Assembly: GCA_023457715.1 (NCBI GenBank)
Contig: JAEWKR010000107.1
Location: 65,256 to 129,255, forward strand
Reading direction: 5' to 3'
Source of the DNA: Verrucomicrobiota bacterium
GTDB lineage: Bacteria; Verrucomicrobiota; Verrucomicrobiia; Opitutales; Opitutaceae
Length of the DNA stretch: 64,000 nucleotides
Both the position numbers and the translations under genes were made by a program. Below are positions 46,259-55,901 of the stretch, piece by piece (the first letter of the stretch is position 1; every line of letters begins with the position of its first letter). The notes beneath the pieces are model-generated. The model saw only the letters and a program-made list of their open reading frames with translations, ran no database searches and was not told where the DNA came from.

Positions 46259-46363
46259 TCTGCGGTTCCGGGCCCGGGTGGTGATAGACGGCGACGGAGG
46301 GGCTCGGAAACCGGCCCTGCAGGTGAGGAGGCAGGGCGGGGGTTTCCGACCCTGCCGTCCGGG

Positions 46364-48415
46364 CTAGTTTTCCAGGGGCAGGAAGCTGTAGTCGCGACCG
46401 TACTCGAGCATCTGGCCGACGAAGTCCGTCGGGTATTCGATCTTCACGTCGACGATCTCCCCTCCGCGCTCGACGGGCACGAGTTTGGGCTGGATGAAGC
46501 CGTTGTAGGGCGCGAGATTGAGCGGCGCGTAGCGCTGGTGCACCTCGGCGAGCAGCGTCTGGTCGACCTTCACACCATAGGTTTCGACGAGATTCCTGCC
46601 CGCTTCGTAATCGCCTTCCGACTTGATCCGCTGGATCTCCCGCAGCAGCTGGCCGAACAGCGCGCGGAGCTTCTCGTAGTCATTGACCTTGAAGTAGGTT
46701 TTTCCGTCGCGAGTGATGCGCTCGATCACGTTGTCGGCCTGCCCCTTCTCCCTGGCCCAACTCGACACGAGCTGGCGATTGCGCATGTGGGCCTGCTCGA
46801 GGTTGTTTCCCGGTTGAATGCGGAAGAGCTGGGTCATGAGCCCGTTCATGACGTACTTGTCGTACCCTGCCTTGCCGACGTCGAGGGAGGGCATGACGCC
46901 GATTTCGACGAGCTTGGGGTCCATCACGTAATAGAGTGCCACCAGGTCGGCTCGGGTTTCCTCCAGCGTGCCGGCGTAGTTCTTGAGCGTCTGGTCGGTG
47001 GGTCCGACGCCAGGGTTGATCTGTCCCGATGCATGCCCGATGACTTCATGCATGTCGGTGTGGAGGTCGCTGGCGAGGGCGCCCCATTTCTTCAGACGCT
47101 GGATGACCTCGGGCGTGGCGCCAAACTCGTCGGTGGCGGAACTCTTCAACTGCACCTCATTGTACGCTTCGACGATGTTGCCCAGCGAGACGGACTTCGA
47201 GCCGTACTGTTCGCGGATCCATTCGGCGTTCGGGAGGTTGATGCCAACCGGCGTGGTGGGGGCGGCGTCACCCACTTCGCCGATCACGGTGATCACCTTG
47301 GCCGAGATCCCCTTCACCTCCGCCTTTTTGTGTTCCTTCTGGATGGGCGAGTTGTCTTCGAACCACTGGGCCTGTTCGGAAATGGCGGCGATGCGCTTGG
47401 TGGCCACCTCATCGCGCATCGAGACGACCGACTCGAATGCCCCACGCTTCTGGATGGAATCGGCGTAGACCTCGATGAAGCCGTTGACGAAATCGACGCG
47501 GGAGGTGGTGTCGCTGACCCACGCAATCGCGCTGCGATCGAAGGCGTGGATGTCGCCCGTCCGATAGTACTCGATCAGGTGCTCGATGGTCTTTCGCTGG
47601 GCGTCGGTCTCGGCGACCGTTTGCGCCTTCTCGAGCCAGAAAACGATCTTCTCGATGGCGGCGCCATACATGCCGCCGACCTTCCACACGCGTTCGACCA
47701 ATTTGCCGTCGATCTTGGCGAGCTGGGAGTTGAGCCCGTAGGAGAGTCGGGGATCGCCGTTGGCCACCTTCTCGCGATAGAAGGCCTCCACTTCGGCGGC
47801 GGTGACATCCCGGTAGAAGTTATTCGCCGATTCCTTCACGTGATCGACGCCGGGGGTTTGATTGGTGGTGCGGCCGTCGACTGCCGGATCGAAGACGATG
47901 GGAGTGAGCCACTGTCCGAACGCTTCGGGCGATTTGCCGTCGAGCGGCAGCTTGGCGGCGTCGGATTTGGCCAGCAGTTCGACGAGGTACGACTCCGGGA
48001 ATTTCGGAATCATTTTCGCCCCGGAGTAATGGTGGTGTATCCCGTTGGCGAAAAAGACCTGCCGGGCGTACACAAGAAACGCGTCCCAATGGGCGCCGGA
48101 CTTGGGTCCCTGAAAGGAACTCAGCACGCCCTCAAGCGTTTTGCGGACGATGAGGTTGTTGCGGTACTTCTGATCCCAGAAAATATCGCGCCCCGAAAGA
48201 CCGGCCTGCGTGAGGTAATAGGCGAGTTTCTTCTGCTGTAGCGTGAGCTGTTCGAAACCGGGTACCTGATAGCGCAGGACCTGGATGTCGGCGAAGCGGT
48301 CGGCCTTGAACTCGAAGCCGGCGTCCGGTGACGCGGCGGTCGCCGTATCAGCGAGGGCGGCGGCGGGGAGGAGCGGGGTGAGGAGTAATGCGAGGAACAG
48401 GGGAGCTTGACGCAT
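46364..48415 (-). CDS. M49 family dipeptidyl-peptidase III-like metallopeptidase
   Basis: A 683-residue exported peptidase (signal MRQAPLFLALLLTPLLPAAA, then LAD). The M49 zinc motif is HEVIGH (HExxGH, near residue 455) in LHTDMHEVIGHASGQINPG, and the third ligand is in EETRADLVALYYV. The rest matches bacterial DPP III-like proteins (YLTQAGLSGRDIFWDQ, then NNFYRDVTAAEVEAFY). It should release dipeptides from peptide N-termini, in the periplasm here. An earlier ATG at 48427 is possible. It is followed after 105 bp by a convergent small gene. Confidence 0.88.
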   Translation of the reverse strand: MRQAPLFLALLLTPLLPAAALADTATAASPDAGFEFKADRFADIQVLRYQVPGFEQLTLQQKKLAYYLTQAGLSGRDIFWDQKYRNNLIVRKTLEGVLSSFQGPKSGAHWDAFLVYARQVFFANGIHHHYSGAKMIPKFPESYLVELLAKSDAAKLPLDGKSPEAFGQWLTPIVFDPAVDGRTTNQTPGVDHVKESANNFYRDVTAAEVEAFYREKVANGDPRLSYGLNSQLAKIDGKLVERVWKVGGMYGAAIEKIVFWLEKAQTVAETDAQRKTIEHLIEYYRTGDIHAFDRSAIAWVSDTTSRVDFVNGFIEVYADSIQKRGAFESVVSMRDEVATKRIAAISEQAQWFEDNSPIQKEHKKAEVKGISAKVITVIGEVGDAAPTTPVGINLPNAEWIREQYGSKSVSLGNIVEAYNEVQLKSSATDEFGATPEVIQRLKKWGALASDLHTDMHEVIGHASGQINPGVGPTDQTLKNYAGTLEETRADLVALYYVMDPKLVEIGVMPSLDVGKAGYDKYVMNGLMTQLFRIQPGNNLEQAHMRNRQLVSSWAREKGQADNVIERITRDGKTYFKVNDYEKLRALFGQLLREIQRIKSEGDYEAGRNLVETYGVKVDQTLLAEVHQRYAPLNLAPYNGFIQPKLVPVERGGEIVDVKIEYPTDFVGQMLEYGRDYSFLPLEN

Positions 48416-48568
48416 GCCGCCGAACATTGGCGGAAATCGCGGCGAGGCCAGTGGGAAATGGGTGGGGCGGAGGAGGGGGGCGTCGAACCTGGAAGTCGAA
48501 GGAGGGCCCCCAGCAACCATCTCCAGCATCCAAAAGACCCAACCTGGTGCCAGGGGCTCGAGCGATGA

Positions 48569-48680
48569 GATTGAGTACGTAGTCGCGCCTTTAGGCGGAA
48601 GGTTTGCGTCGTGCGCGCGGCCAGCGGTGCGAGTTTCGAGCTCACGGATTCCGCCTGAAGGCGGGACTACATACTCAATC
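48569..48680. repeat. Inverted repeat element E (34-bp arms)
   Basis: The left arm 48569-48602 begins GATTGAGTACGTAGTC and contains CGCCTTTAGGCGG. The right arm 48647-48680 is its near-exact complement (about 30 of 34 positions). The core is about 44 bp. Parts of the inner arm (CCGCCTGAAGGCGG) recur in heptamer element C at 32662. The 48416-48779 gap holds no other feature. Confidence 0.8.
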
Positions 48681-48779
48681 CCCGGCCCGGTAGCGCTCGA
48701 CAAGGGAACTTAACGCTGTCACTGGTTTCGTACCTCTGATGCGCGCGTCGTCATTCCCGATGCGTGTCCTTCCCCTGTT

Positions 48780-49997
48780 GTGAAAATCCGACTCCTGGTT
48801 CTGGCGGCGTCACTCTTGGCGAACGCCGTTCTTGTCGCCGCTTATCTGCGGGAAACCAAACCCAGCCGGCGGGCCGAGTCTCGCGAGGCTGCCGCAGCGA
48901 TTGCCACCGCTCTCGTCGCTACGCCACCGGCGCCCAAGACGCCGGCGCTCGCGGAGACGGTCACGTTCGACGACCTCTCGAGTGGCTCTCTGCAGGAGAT
49001 CATCGCGCGCCTGCAGGCCGAGGGTTTTCCGCCGCGCGTGATCCGCGCCATCGTCACGGGGCTGGTGGACAGGCAATTCGCCGATCGCCACCGGCAGATT
49101 GCGGACCTGGTCCGTTCGCATCCGTGGTGGCGGCCGTTTTGGGGAGAACGGCAATGGGAGTACCTGCATGCCCGGCAGAAGCTCCGTCACGAGATCGAGG
49201 CCACCGTGGAGGGGCTTCTCGGCACTGATCCGAATCCTCCCGCGTGGGCGCTGGCCAGCCGTCGCTACCGGTACGGCGACTTGCCACTGGAAAAGCTGGC
49301 GGCACTGGACCGGATGAATGGCGATTACCAGGAGCTCCAGAATCAGCTGCGGGCCGAGGCCCAAGGCATTCTCTTGCCGCAGGACCTGGAGAAAATGCGC
49401 TACCTCGCGGAGCAGGCGGATGCCGATGCGGCGGCCATGCTGACGCCGGATGAATATTTCGAGTATCAGCTCCGGAGCAGCCCGACCGGGTGGTGGCTGC
49501 GTACGCAGCTGGCGGCCTTTGATCCGACGCCGGAGGAGTTTCGGGCCATCTACAAGGTCCAGAGCGAAGTGATGGCACCGTTCGCGAATGGCCGATGGGA
49601 ATACATGACGCCGGAGATGCGCGAGGCCGCGGCAAAGGCAGGGAAGGCCATCCCGGAAATGGTGCGCGGGGTGCTGAGTCCTGAGCGCTTTGCGCAGTAT
49701 GAGCTGATGACGGACGAGGCGTACACGCACACTGCGCCCTTGATCGAACGTTGGAACCTTCCGGCCAGTGCCACCGCCGACGTCGTCCGGATCCGAAAGG
49801 ACGCGCATCAACGCGCCGAGGCGATCAACGCCAATCCGGCTCTCAGCGCCGGAGAACGCACGGCGCAGCTCGGCGCCCTGGTGGACGAGGCCACCTTACG
49901 GTTGGGCACGGTGCTGGGGAGCGAGCGGCTGGCTGAATACAGGGAGGCGCAGGGCCGGTGGCTTACCCGGTTGAATCCTCAGACTCCAAAACGCTGA
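48780..49997 (+). CDS. Exported or membrane-anchored protein, paralogue 1 of a tandem pair
   Basis: A 405-residue protein starting at GTG, with one N-terminal hydrophobic segment (IRLLVLAASLLANAVLVAAY) that is probably an uncleaved anchor. The following 380 residues are helical. It shares the layout and several stretches with the next gene: an N-terminal QEIIARLQAEGFPPRVIRAI (compare TLIKRLRRAGFPPGVLRQV), a middle EYLHARQKLRHEIEATVEGLLG, and a final stretch near LVDEATLRLGTVLGSERLAEY. The family is not recognised; it seems specific to this lineage. The next gene starts five bases after its stop. Confidence 0.65.
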   Translation: MKIRLLVLAASLLANAVLVAAYLRETKPSRRAESREAAAAIATALVATPPAPKTPALAETVTFDDLSSGSLQEIIARLQAEGFPPRVIRAIVTGLVDRQFADRHRQIADLVRSHPWWRPFWGERQWEYLHARQKLRHEIEATVEGLLGTDPNPPAWALASRRYRYGDLPLEKLAALDRMNGDYQELQNQLRAEAQGILLPQDLEKMRYLAEQADADAAAMLTPDEYFEYQLRSSPTGWWLRTQLAAFDPTPEEFRAIYKVQSEVMAPFANGRWEYMTPEMREAAAKAGKAIPEMVRGVLSPERFAQYELMTDEAYTHTAPLIERWNLPASATADVVRIRKDAHQRAEAINANPALSAGERTAQLGALVDEATLRLGTVLGSERLAEYREAQGRWLTRLNPQTPKR

Positions 49998-50002
49998 CCC
50001 CC

Positions 50003-51229
50003 ATGCGAGCCGTTACCCTTGTCATCGGTCTCTCGGTTGCCTTGAACCTCGCGCTGGTGGCCGCGCTGGCACGAAGCCGAAGCCAGTGGACCGACGCCCA
50101 CCTGGAAACTCCCGCCGCCGCCCCGCCCAGCGTCGGGCCGACGGCCTCCGCCGCGGTTGCCAAGCCCGGACTTTGGGAGCAGCTGTCTCACGGCGGGGCC
50201 CCGGAAACGCTGATAAAACGCCTCCGCCGCGCCGGATTTCCGCCGGGGGTGCTCCGCCAGGTTGCCATCGCGGTGGTGGCGGAAAAATTCGACGCCCAAC
50301 GGGCGAAGCTCGAGGAAGCGGCCTTGAATACGCCGTATTGGAAAAAGTGGCACGACGCGTGGCTCGACCCCCAGACCGGCCCCGCGTTGCGCCGACTGGC
50401 TCGCGAGCAGGAAGCCCTGTTGAAACAGATGCTCGGGGACGACGCCGAGGTGGAGACGGAGGAGCAGCGGGCGTGGGCCGAACATCAATTCGGAGCGCTG
50501 AGCGGCGAAAAGCTGCAGCGCGTGAAGGCGCTCCAACGTGAGTTCAATGAAAAGACCATGGAAATGATGTCCGCCTCCCGAGCCGGTCAGGCGTGGGTGG
50601 CGGCCGACGGGGACAAGCTCGCCGCCCAGGAACGTGAGCTGCACGCGAAGCTGGCGGAATTTCTCACCCAGGAGGAGGTGGCGGAATTCACGCGGCGCAA
50701 TGGCCGGGCTGCCGCGGGTCTCAAGTTCCTGGTCGGTCCCTCCGCCATCTCGGAAGATGAATTTCGCACGCTGCTGCCCCTCTACGAGAGCTTCAGCCGG
50801 CAGGTTCCGAACGCGCAGCCGTATGGGCAGGCGTCCCACCTCACACCCGAGCAGGCTGCGGCGCGCGGCCTGGCCGCGGATGCGTTGTCGGCCCAGCTGT
50901 CCTCGAGCTTTGGCGCGGCGCGGGCAGAGGAACTCAAACTTGCCCTCAACCCCCAATACTCGCATGTCGCCCGCTTCGCCAAGCGCGTCGATCTGCCGGC
51001 AGCCACCACCCTCGATCTGCATACGATCGGGGTCGCGGCGGTCGAGCAGATCGATCAGCTGAATGCCGACAGATCGTTGACCACGGAGCAAAGGAACGAG
51101 CGGCTGCAGGCGGTGGGAAAACAGGGAGCCGAGAAGATCGCAGCGGCGTTGGGAAATCCCGCCACCATCCAGGCCTATCACGCGTATACGAACAGCTGGC
51201 TGTTGAACCTGGGTAAGCCGAAGCGATGA
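50003..51229 (+). CDS. Exported or membrane-anchored protein, paralogue 2 of a tandem pair
   Basis: A 408-residue protein with an N-terminal anchor (VTLVIGLSVALNLALVAALA) and an Ala/Pro-rich spacer, then a long helical region. LIKRLRRAGFPPGVLRQVAI aligns with the same position in the preceding gene, and KIAAALGNPATIQAYHAYTN corresponds to the end of it. ATG 50003 lies five bases after the upstream stop, so the pair is one operon. Function unknown; the domain reads as an extracytoplasmic helical sensor or chaperone-like module, which is inference. Confidence 0.65.
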   Translation: MRAVTLVIGLSVALNLALVAALARSRSQWTDAHLETPAAAPPSVGPTASAAVAKPGLWEQLSHGGAPETLIKRLRRAGFPPGVLRQVAIAVVAEKFDAQRAKLEEAALNTPYWKKWHDAWLDPQTGPALRRLAREQEALLKQMLGDDAEVETEEQRAWAEHQFGALSGEKLQRVKALQREFNEKTMEMMSASRAGQAWVAADGDKLAAQERELHAKLAEFLTQEEVAEFTRRNGRAAAGLKFLVGPSAISEDEFRTLLPLYESFSRQVPNAQPYGQASHLTPEQAAARGLAADALSAQLSSSFGAARAEELKLALNPQYSHVARFAKRVDLPAATTLDLHTIGVAAVEQIDQLNADRSLTTEQRNERLQAVGKQGAEKIAAALGNPATIQAYHAYTNSWLLNLGKPKR

Positions 51230-51322
51230 GCCGCGCGAACTCGGTCGACCGATGGGGAGGCATATTGGTCGACCCGAGGGGCGTGGACTTGCCTGCGGCC
51301 GGCACGCGGCTATCGTCGCGTC

Positions 51323-52252
<930 letters not shown>

Positions 52253-52268
52253 ACCCTCTCCTTAACAC

Positions 52269-52478
52269 GGCTGGCGTGCCAGCCGTAGCTCCCCACACAA
52301 GCACTCTGGGGCGCGGCATGGGAAACAACGCCAGCCGGCTCCCTAATCGTAATCCAACCCAAGCGAAGTATGTTGGGCTGGCGTGCCAGCCGTAGCTCCC
52401 CACGCAAGCACTCTGGGGCTCGGCATGGGAAAACAACGCCAGCCGGCTCCCTAATCGTAATCCAACCGAAGCGAAGGC
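52269..52478. repeat. Two tandem copies of a 107-bp unit
   Basis: Each unit starts with the palindrome GGCTGGCGTGCCAGCC, continues GTAGCTCCCCAC, then GCACTCTGGGGC and ends with CCCTAATCGTAATCCAACC. The period is 107 bp (52269 and 52376). The second copy runs up to the 3' end of the tRNA gene. GTAGCTC after the palindrome recalls REP heads. Confidence 0.8.
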
Positions 52479-52553
<75 letters not shown>

Positions 52554-52588
52554 GTGCCTTGGAGTGCAACGCCGCTGGCTTTTCGGCC

Positions 52589-52647
52589 CTTCGGCGATGC
52601 GGAAAGCGGACGTTACGGTTCACCCCGGTTGCGTCAAGGGTTTCGTG
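52589..52647. repeat. Dispersed repeat, copy 1 (CTTCGGCGATGCGG type)
   Basis: CTTCGGCGATGCGG, a short variable piece and TTACGGTTCACCCCGGTTGC ending near GGGTTTCGTG. A second copy lies at 58069-58118 with a 9-nt shorter middle. No gene is predicted here. Confidence 0.75.
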
Positions 52648-52753
52648 GGCGACACCACCTCGGGCGAGGCGAAAAACGGCCGCCCCTTGGGGGACAAGTC
52701 CGCATCGGCTGCGGTACGACCGCACCGCCCTGGAATGTCCCGCGGCGGGGCGG

Positions 52754-54664
52754 CTAGCGGCGCCAGCGCCGCGGATGCGACGCGAGGACGGCGGCGACGA
52801 CGTGGAGGAGTTCGCGCATGTCGTAGGGCTTGGGTAGGAGGCGGCTGATCAGCCCGGCGGAGGGGGCGCGCGGCGATTCGAGGCCGCTCGAGGCGACGAT
52901 GGGAATGCGATCCCCGATGGCGCGAATCTCCCAGGCCAGCCGCCAGCCGTCCATCACGGGCATCATCACATCCGTCAGGACGAGATCGATTTCGTGCCGG
53001 TGCTTGAGAAAAAGCGCGAGCGCGGCGGCGCCGTCCGGCGCGGTAAGGACGCGATAGCCGTCGGCGCGAAGACACATCTGGACCGCGGTGCGCACCGTTT
53101 TTTCGTCGTCCACCACCAGCACCAGCTCACCGGTGCCCGAGACGGTCGGCATCGGGAGCGGTTGGGGCTCCGTCGCGAGGTTCTGCTGGGCCGGCCAGTA
53201 GACGCGGAACGTGGTGCCCTGTCCAATCTCGGTGTCGGCCTTCAGAAAGCCGCCGTGGCTGCGCACAATTCCGAGCACGGTGGACAAGCCGAGGCCGGTG
53301 CCAAGGCCTTCCGCCTTGGTGGTGTAAAACGGATCAAAGATGTGCGGCAGCACATCGGGCGGAATGCCCGTGCCCGTATCCGCGACCGAAAACGCGACGA
53401 ATCGGCCGGGCGCCTGGTTCGGTTCGAGACGAGGATCGTGGGCGTCGAGTTCCTCGTTGGAGGCGGCCAGGAACAGGGTGCCGCCTTCAGGCATCGCATC
53501 GCGGGCATTGACGCACAGGTTGAGGACGACCTGATGCAGCTGCGTCGCGTCGGCGTCGATCGGCCAGAGATCATTCGGGGCCGCCAACCGGATCTCCACG
53601 TTGCGCGGGAAAGTCTCGGCGATCAGCTTGCGCACCTCGCGCAGGATGTGGCGCGGTTGCACGGGCCCACGCGCGCTCTCGATACCCCGGCTGAATGCGA
53701 GCAGCTGCTTCACGATGTCGCCGCCGCGGACCGCGCTGGTTTCAATCATGGCCGCGAGTTCCACGTCGGACGCATTGTGCAACTGACCCTTGAGCATCCC
53801 CGCGGCGACCGAGATCGGTGTGAGGATATTGTTCAGATCGTGCGCGACGCCCGCGGCGAGGGTTCCGACGGCCTCGAGCCGCTGACTGCGGACAACCTGG
53901 TGCTCCAGCAGCTTCTGGCCGGTGACGTCCTCCGCCACCCCCACGACGCGGTAGGCGTTGCCGGCGGGATCGCGCAGAGGGAACGCGCGGTCGCGCACCC
54001 AGCGGGTGGCGCCATCGGTCTGCACGACCCGATAGGTTTCGTCGTAGCCTGCACCGAGACGGAATTTCCCCGTTGCCTCTTCAAGACGCGGGCGGTCGTC
54101 CGGGTGAAGGCCTTCCAGCCAATCCAGCGGGTTTTCGTAAAGCGCTTCGCAGGAACGTCCCCATACCGTCTCGTAGGCAGGACTCACATACAGCGTCCGC
54201 GGGATCGTTGGATCAATGATCCAGAACACCTCGCGGATGTTTTCCGCGAGCTGACGGAAGCGGCATTCGCTTTCACGAAGCGCCGCTTCGGTGCGTTTGC
54301 GCTCCGAGATGTCATGAAGGACGACAATCGCTTCGTCGACCGAGTCATCCAGGACCTCACCGCTGACCAGGCAGACGACAGGCTCGCCCGACGCGTTCCG
54401 AAGCTCGAGTTCGCGCGATCGCAGGAACCCGGTCGAGCCCAGCTCCGTCACGATGGAGCGGATCTCCTCGGGCGTGCAGCACGTCGCGAGGGTCAGCCCG
54501 CCTTCGGAGCGGGGCGGCTTGCCCAGCAGCCTCCGGAGCGCGTCGTTGGCGAGGGCGGATTCCGGGTGGTGGAGGTTCAGCAGCAGCTTGGGAGTGCAGG
54601 ACGCCGTGAAGCTGCGGGGCCGGGTGGGTTCCGGATCGCGGGGAAAGGGAGCAGCGGAGGACAT
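52754..54664 (-). CDS. PAS hybrid histidine kinase with C-terminal receiver
   Basis: A 636-residue cytosolic protein without membrane helices. Residues 20-120 are a weak PAS domain (VVLHDISERKRTEAALRE at its end), and 135-255 a second PAS with PAC (DETYRVVQTDGATRWVRDR). HisKA has phospho-His275 (GVAHDLNNIL). HATPase has N-box Asn382/Asn386, DTGTGIPP (429-436) and GLGTGLGLS. The receiver has Asp519-Asp520 and phospho-acceptor Asp565 (LVLTDVMMP). Its start is 8 bp after the pseudo-receiver gene on the same strand, so they are likely co-transcribed. Confidence 0.9.
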   Translation of the reverse strand: MSSAAPFPRDPEPTRPRSFTASCTPKLLLNLHHPESALANDALRRLLGKPPRSEGGLTLATCCTPEEIRSIVTELGSTGFLRSRELELRNASGEPVVCLVSGEVLDDSVDEAIVVLHDISERKRTEAALRESECRFRQLAENIREVFWIIDPTIPRTLYVSPAYETVWGRSCEALYENPLDWLEGLHPDDRPRLEEATGKFRLGAGYDETYRVVQTDGATRWVRDRAFPLRDPAGNAYRVVGVAEDVTGQKLLEHQVVRSQRLEAVGTLAAGVAHDLNNILTPISVAAGMLKGQLHNASDVELAAMIETSAVRGGDIVKQLLAFSRGIESARGPVQPRHILREVRKLIAETFPRNVEIRLAAPNDLWPIDADATQLHQVVLNLCVNARDAMPEGGTLFLAASNEELDAHDPRLEPNQAPGRFVAFSVADTGTGIPPDVLPHIFDPFYTTKAEGLGTGLGLSTVLGIVRSHGGFLKADTEIGQGTTFRVYWPAQQNLATEPQPLPMPTVSGTGELVLVVDDEKTVRTAVQMCLRADGYRVLTAPDGAAALALFLKHRHEIDLVLTDVMMPVMDGWRLAWEIRAIGDRIPIVASSGLESPRAPSAGLISRLLPKPYDMRELLHVVAAVLASHPRRWRR

Positions 54665-54672
54665 GGGACACC

Positions 54673-55134
54673 TCAGGCTTCCTGCCGCACGAGTTCGTCG
54701 GTCGCGGCGGGCAGACGGCTAAGCACGCGCCGCTTCAGGTTCAGGGCGTAGCGCAGCAGCTCGAAATCGCTCGTCTTGTCGAGTACGGCGTCCACTCCGG
54801 CCTCGCCGCAGTAACGTCGCATCACGGGGTTCGCATCGTGCGTGAGCACAATGACCGTGGTTGACGGGGACGCAGCCTTCAGGCGACGCACCGCGGTGCG
54901 GACGGTGAGGGGAATCCCATGGAAATCGAGGATCACAACGTGGTGGGGGGACGCTGCAACGGCCGCAAGTGCGGCGCCCGCCAGGTCGTCGGCGGTGCTC
55001 AGGCGCAGCCCCGGGATGTCGGCGAGCCATTCCAGCAGGCCGCACTTGCCGGGGCCGGGCTGCCCGACGACGAGCACGGTCAGAATCGGATCGCTCGGGA
55101 GGGTTGAGATTTGCATGGGTCCATCGTACGCCAT
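54673..55134 (-). CDS. Receiver-like protein lacking the acidic pair
   Basis: A 153-residue protein (or 147 from ATG 55116) whose fold matches a receiver: LTVLVVGQPGPGKCG replaces the usual VDDE strand-1 turn, so the Mg-binding acidic pair is missing. ILDFHG keeps the aspartate of strand 3, VIVLTHD the Thr, and VLDKTSD the Lys. It probably cannot be phosphorylated in the normal way. The gene lies directly upstream of the hybrid kinase. Confidence 0.75.
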   Translation of the reverse strand: MAYDGPMQISTLPSDPILTVLVVGQPGPGKCGLLEWLADIPGLRLSTADDLAGAALAAVAASPHHVVILDFHGIPLTVRTAVRRLKAASPSTTVIVLTHDANPVMRRYCGEAGVDAVLDKTSDFELLRYALNLKRRVLSRLPAATDELVRQEA

Positions 55135-55173
55135 GAACCCGGTCAGTAAAATTGGCCGACCGCTGATCTTGTT

Positions 55174-55232
55174 GTACGCGCTGGCCTACGTGTCCGTCAG
55201 CCGGCGGCTGACAAGCCTGTAGGCGTCGGCCT
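55174..55232. repeat. REP-like palindromes between two signalling operons
   Basis: A perfect hairpin GTCAGCC-GGC-GGCTGAC (55196-55212) is flanked by GGCCTACG and GTAGGCGTCGGCCTACG. GTAG tetranucleotides border the palindromes, as in REP sequences. Confidence 0.6.
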
Positions 55233-55262
55233 ACGTTGCTCTGGGTAGTCTTACTCAGCTCC

Positions 55263-55901
55263 CTACACCGCGAGCTGGTGCTCCCGTACGTAGTTTGCGA
55301 GTTCGACGTCGTTTTTCACGGCGAGCTTCTCGAAAACCCGGCTGCGGAAGGTACTGATCGTCTTTGGGCTCAGGCAAAGCTCCGCGGCGATTTCCTTGAT
55401 CGATTTTCCGTCGGCACACATCACGCAAACCTGAAGCTCGCGTTCGGACAAAAGGTCGTGGCGCGGGCCGGCGGCGTTGCGGCGAAGATCGGAAACGAGG
55501 CGCTGAGCGAGTGCGGGGCTGATGAACTGCTCACCGCGGAGGAGCGTCTCGACGGCGTCGACGAGGCGTTCCGGCGCGGTCTGCTTGTTCAGGTACCCCG
55601 ACGCCCCGCACCGCATGGCGCGCACGCCCAGTTGGTCCTCGGGCGTGGAACTCAGCACGAGGACGGCGGTGCCCGGGTGATGGCGGGATACCTCTTCGAG
55701 AACCTCAAAGCCGTTTCGTCCGGGCATGTTGATGTCCAGGATCAACAAATCCCACGCCGAACTCCGCAGCATCGCGAGTGCCTCGGTGGCGTCGTTCGCC
55801 TCGCCGAACCGCGCGTGCGACAACTCCTCCGCAATGATCTGCTGCAGGCCCTTGCGCAGGATGGTGTGATCGTCGGCGAGCAGGATGCGCACAACCTTCA
55901 T
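55263..55901 (-). CDS. NarL/LuxR-family response regulator
   Basis: A 212-residue regulator. The receiver has Asp10-Asp11 (ADDH), phospho-acceptor Asp56 (LILDINMP), Ser in LSSTPE and Lys in LNKQ. Residues 148-205 are a LuxR-type HTH (LLSERELQVCVMCADGKSIK, then LSPKTISTFRSRVFEKL). Its ATG overlaps the stop of the kinase gene by four bases (ATGA), so the two form a two-component pair. Its DNA target is unknown. Confidence 0.93.
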   Translation of the reverse strand: MKVVRILLADDHTILRKGLQQIIAEELSHARFGEANDATEALAMLRSSAWDLLILDINMPGRNGFEVLEEVSRHHPGTAVLVLSSTPEDQLGVRAMRCGASGYLNKQTAPERLVDAVETLLRGEQFISPALAQRLVSDLRRNAAGPRHDLLSERELQVCVMCADGKSIKEIAAELCLSPKTISTFRSRVFEKLAVKNDVELANYVREHQLAV

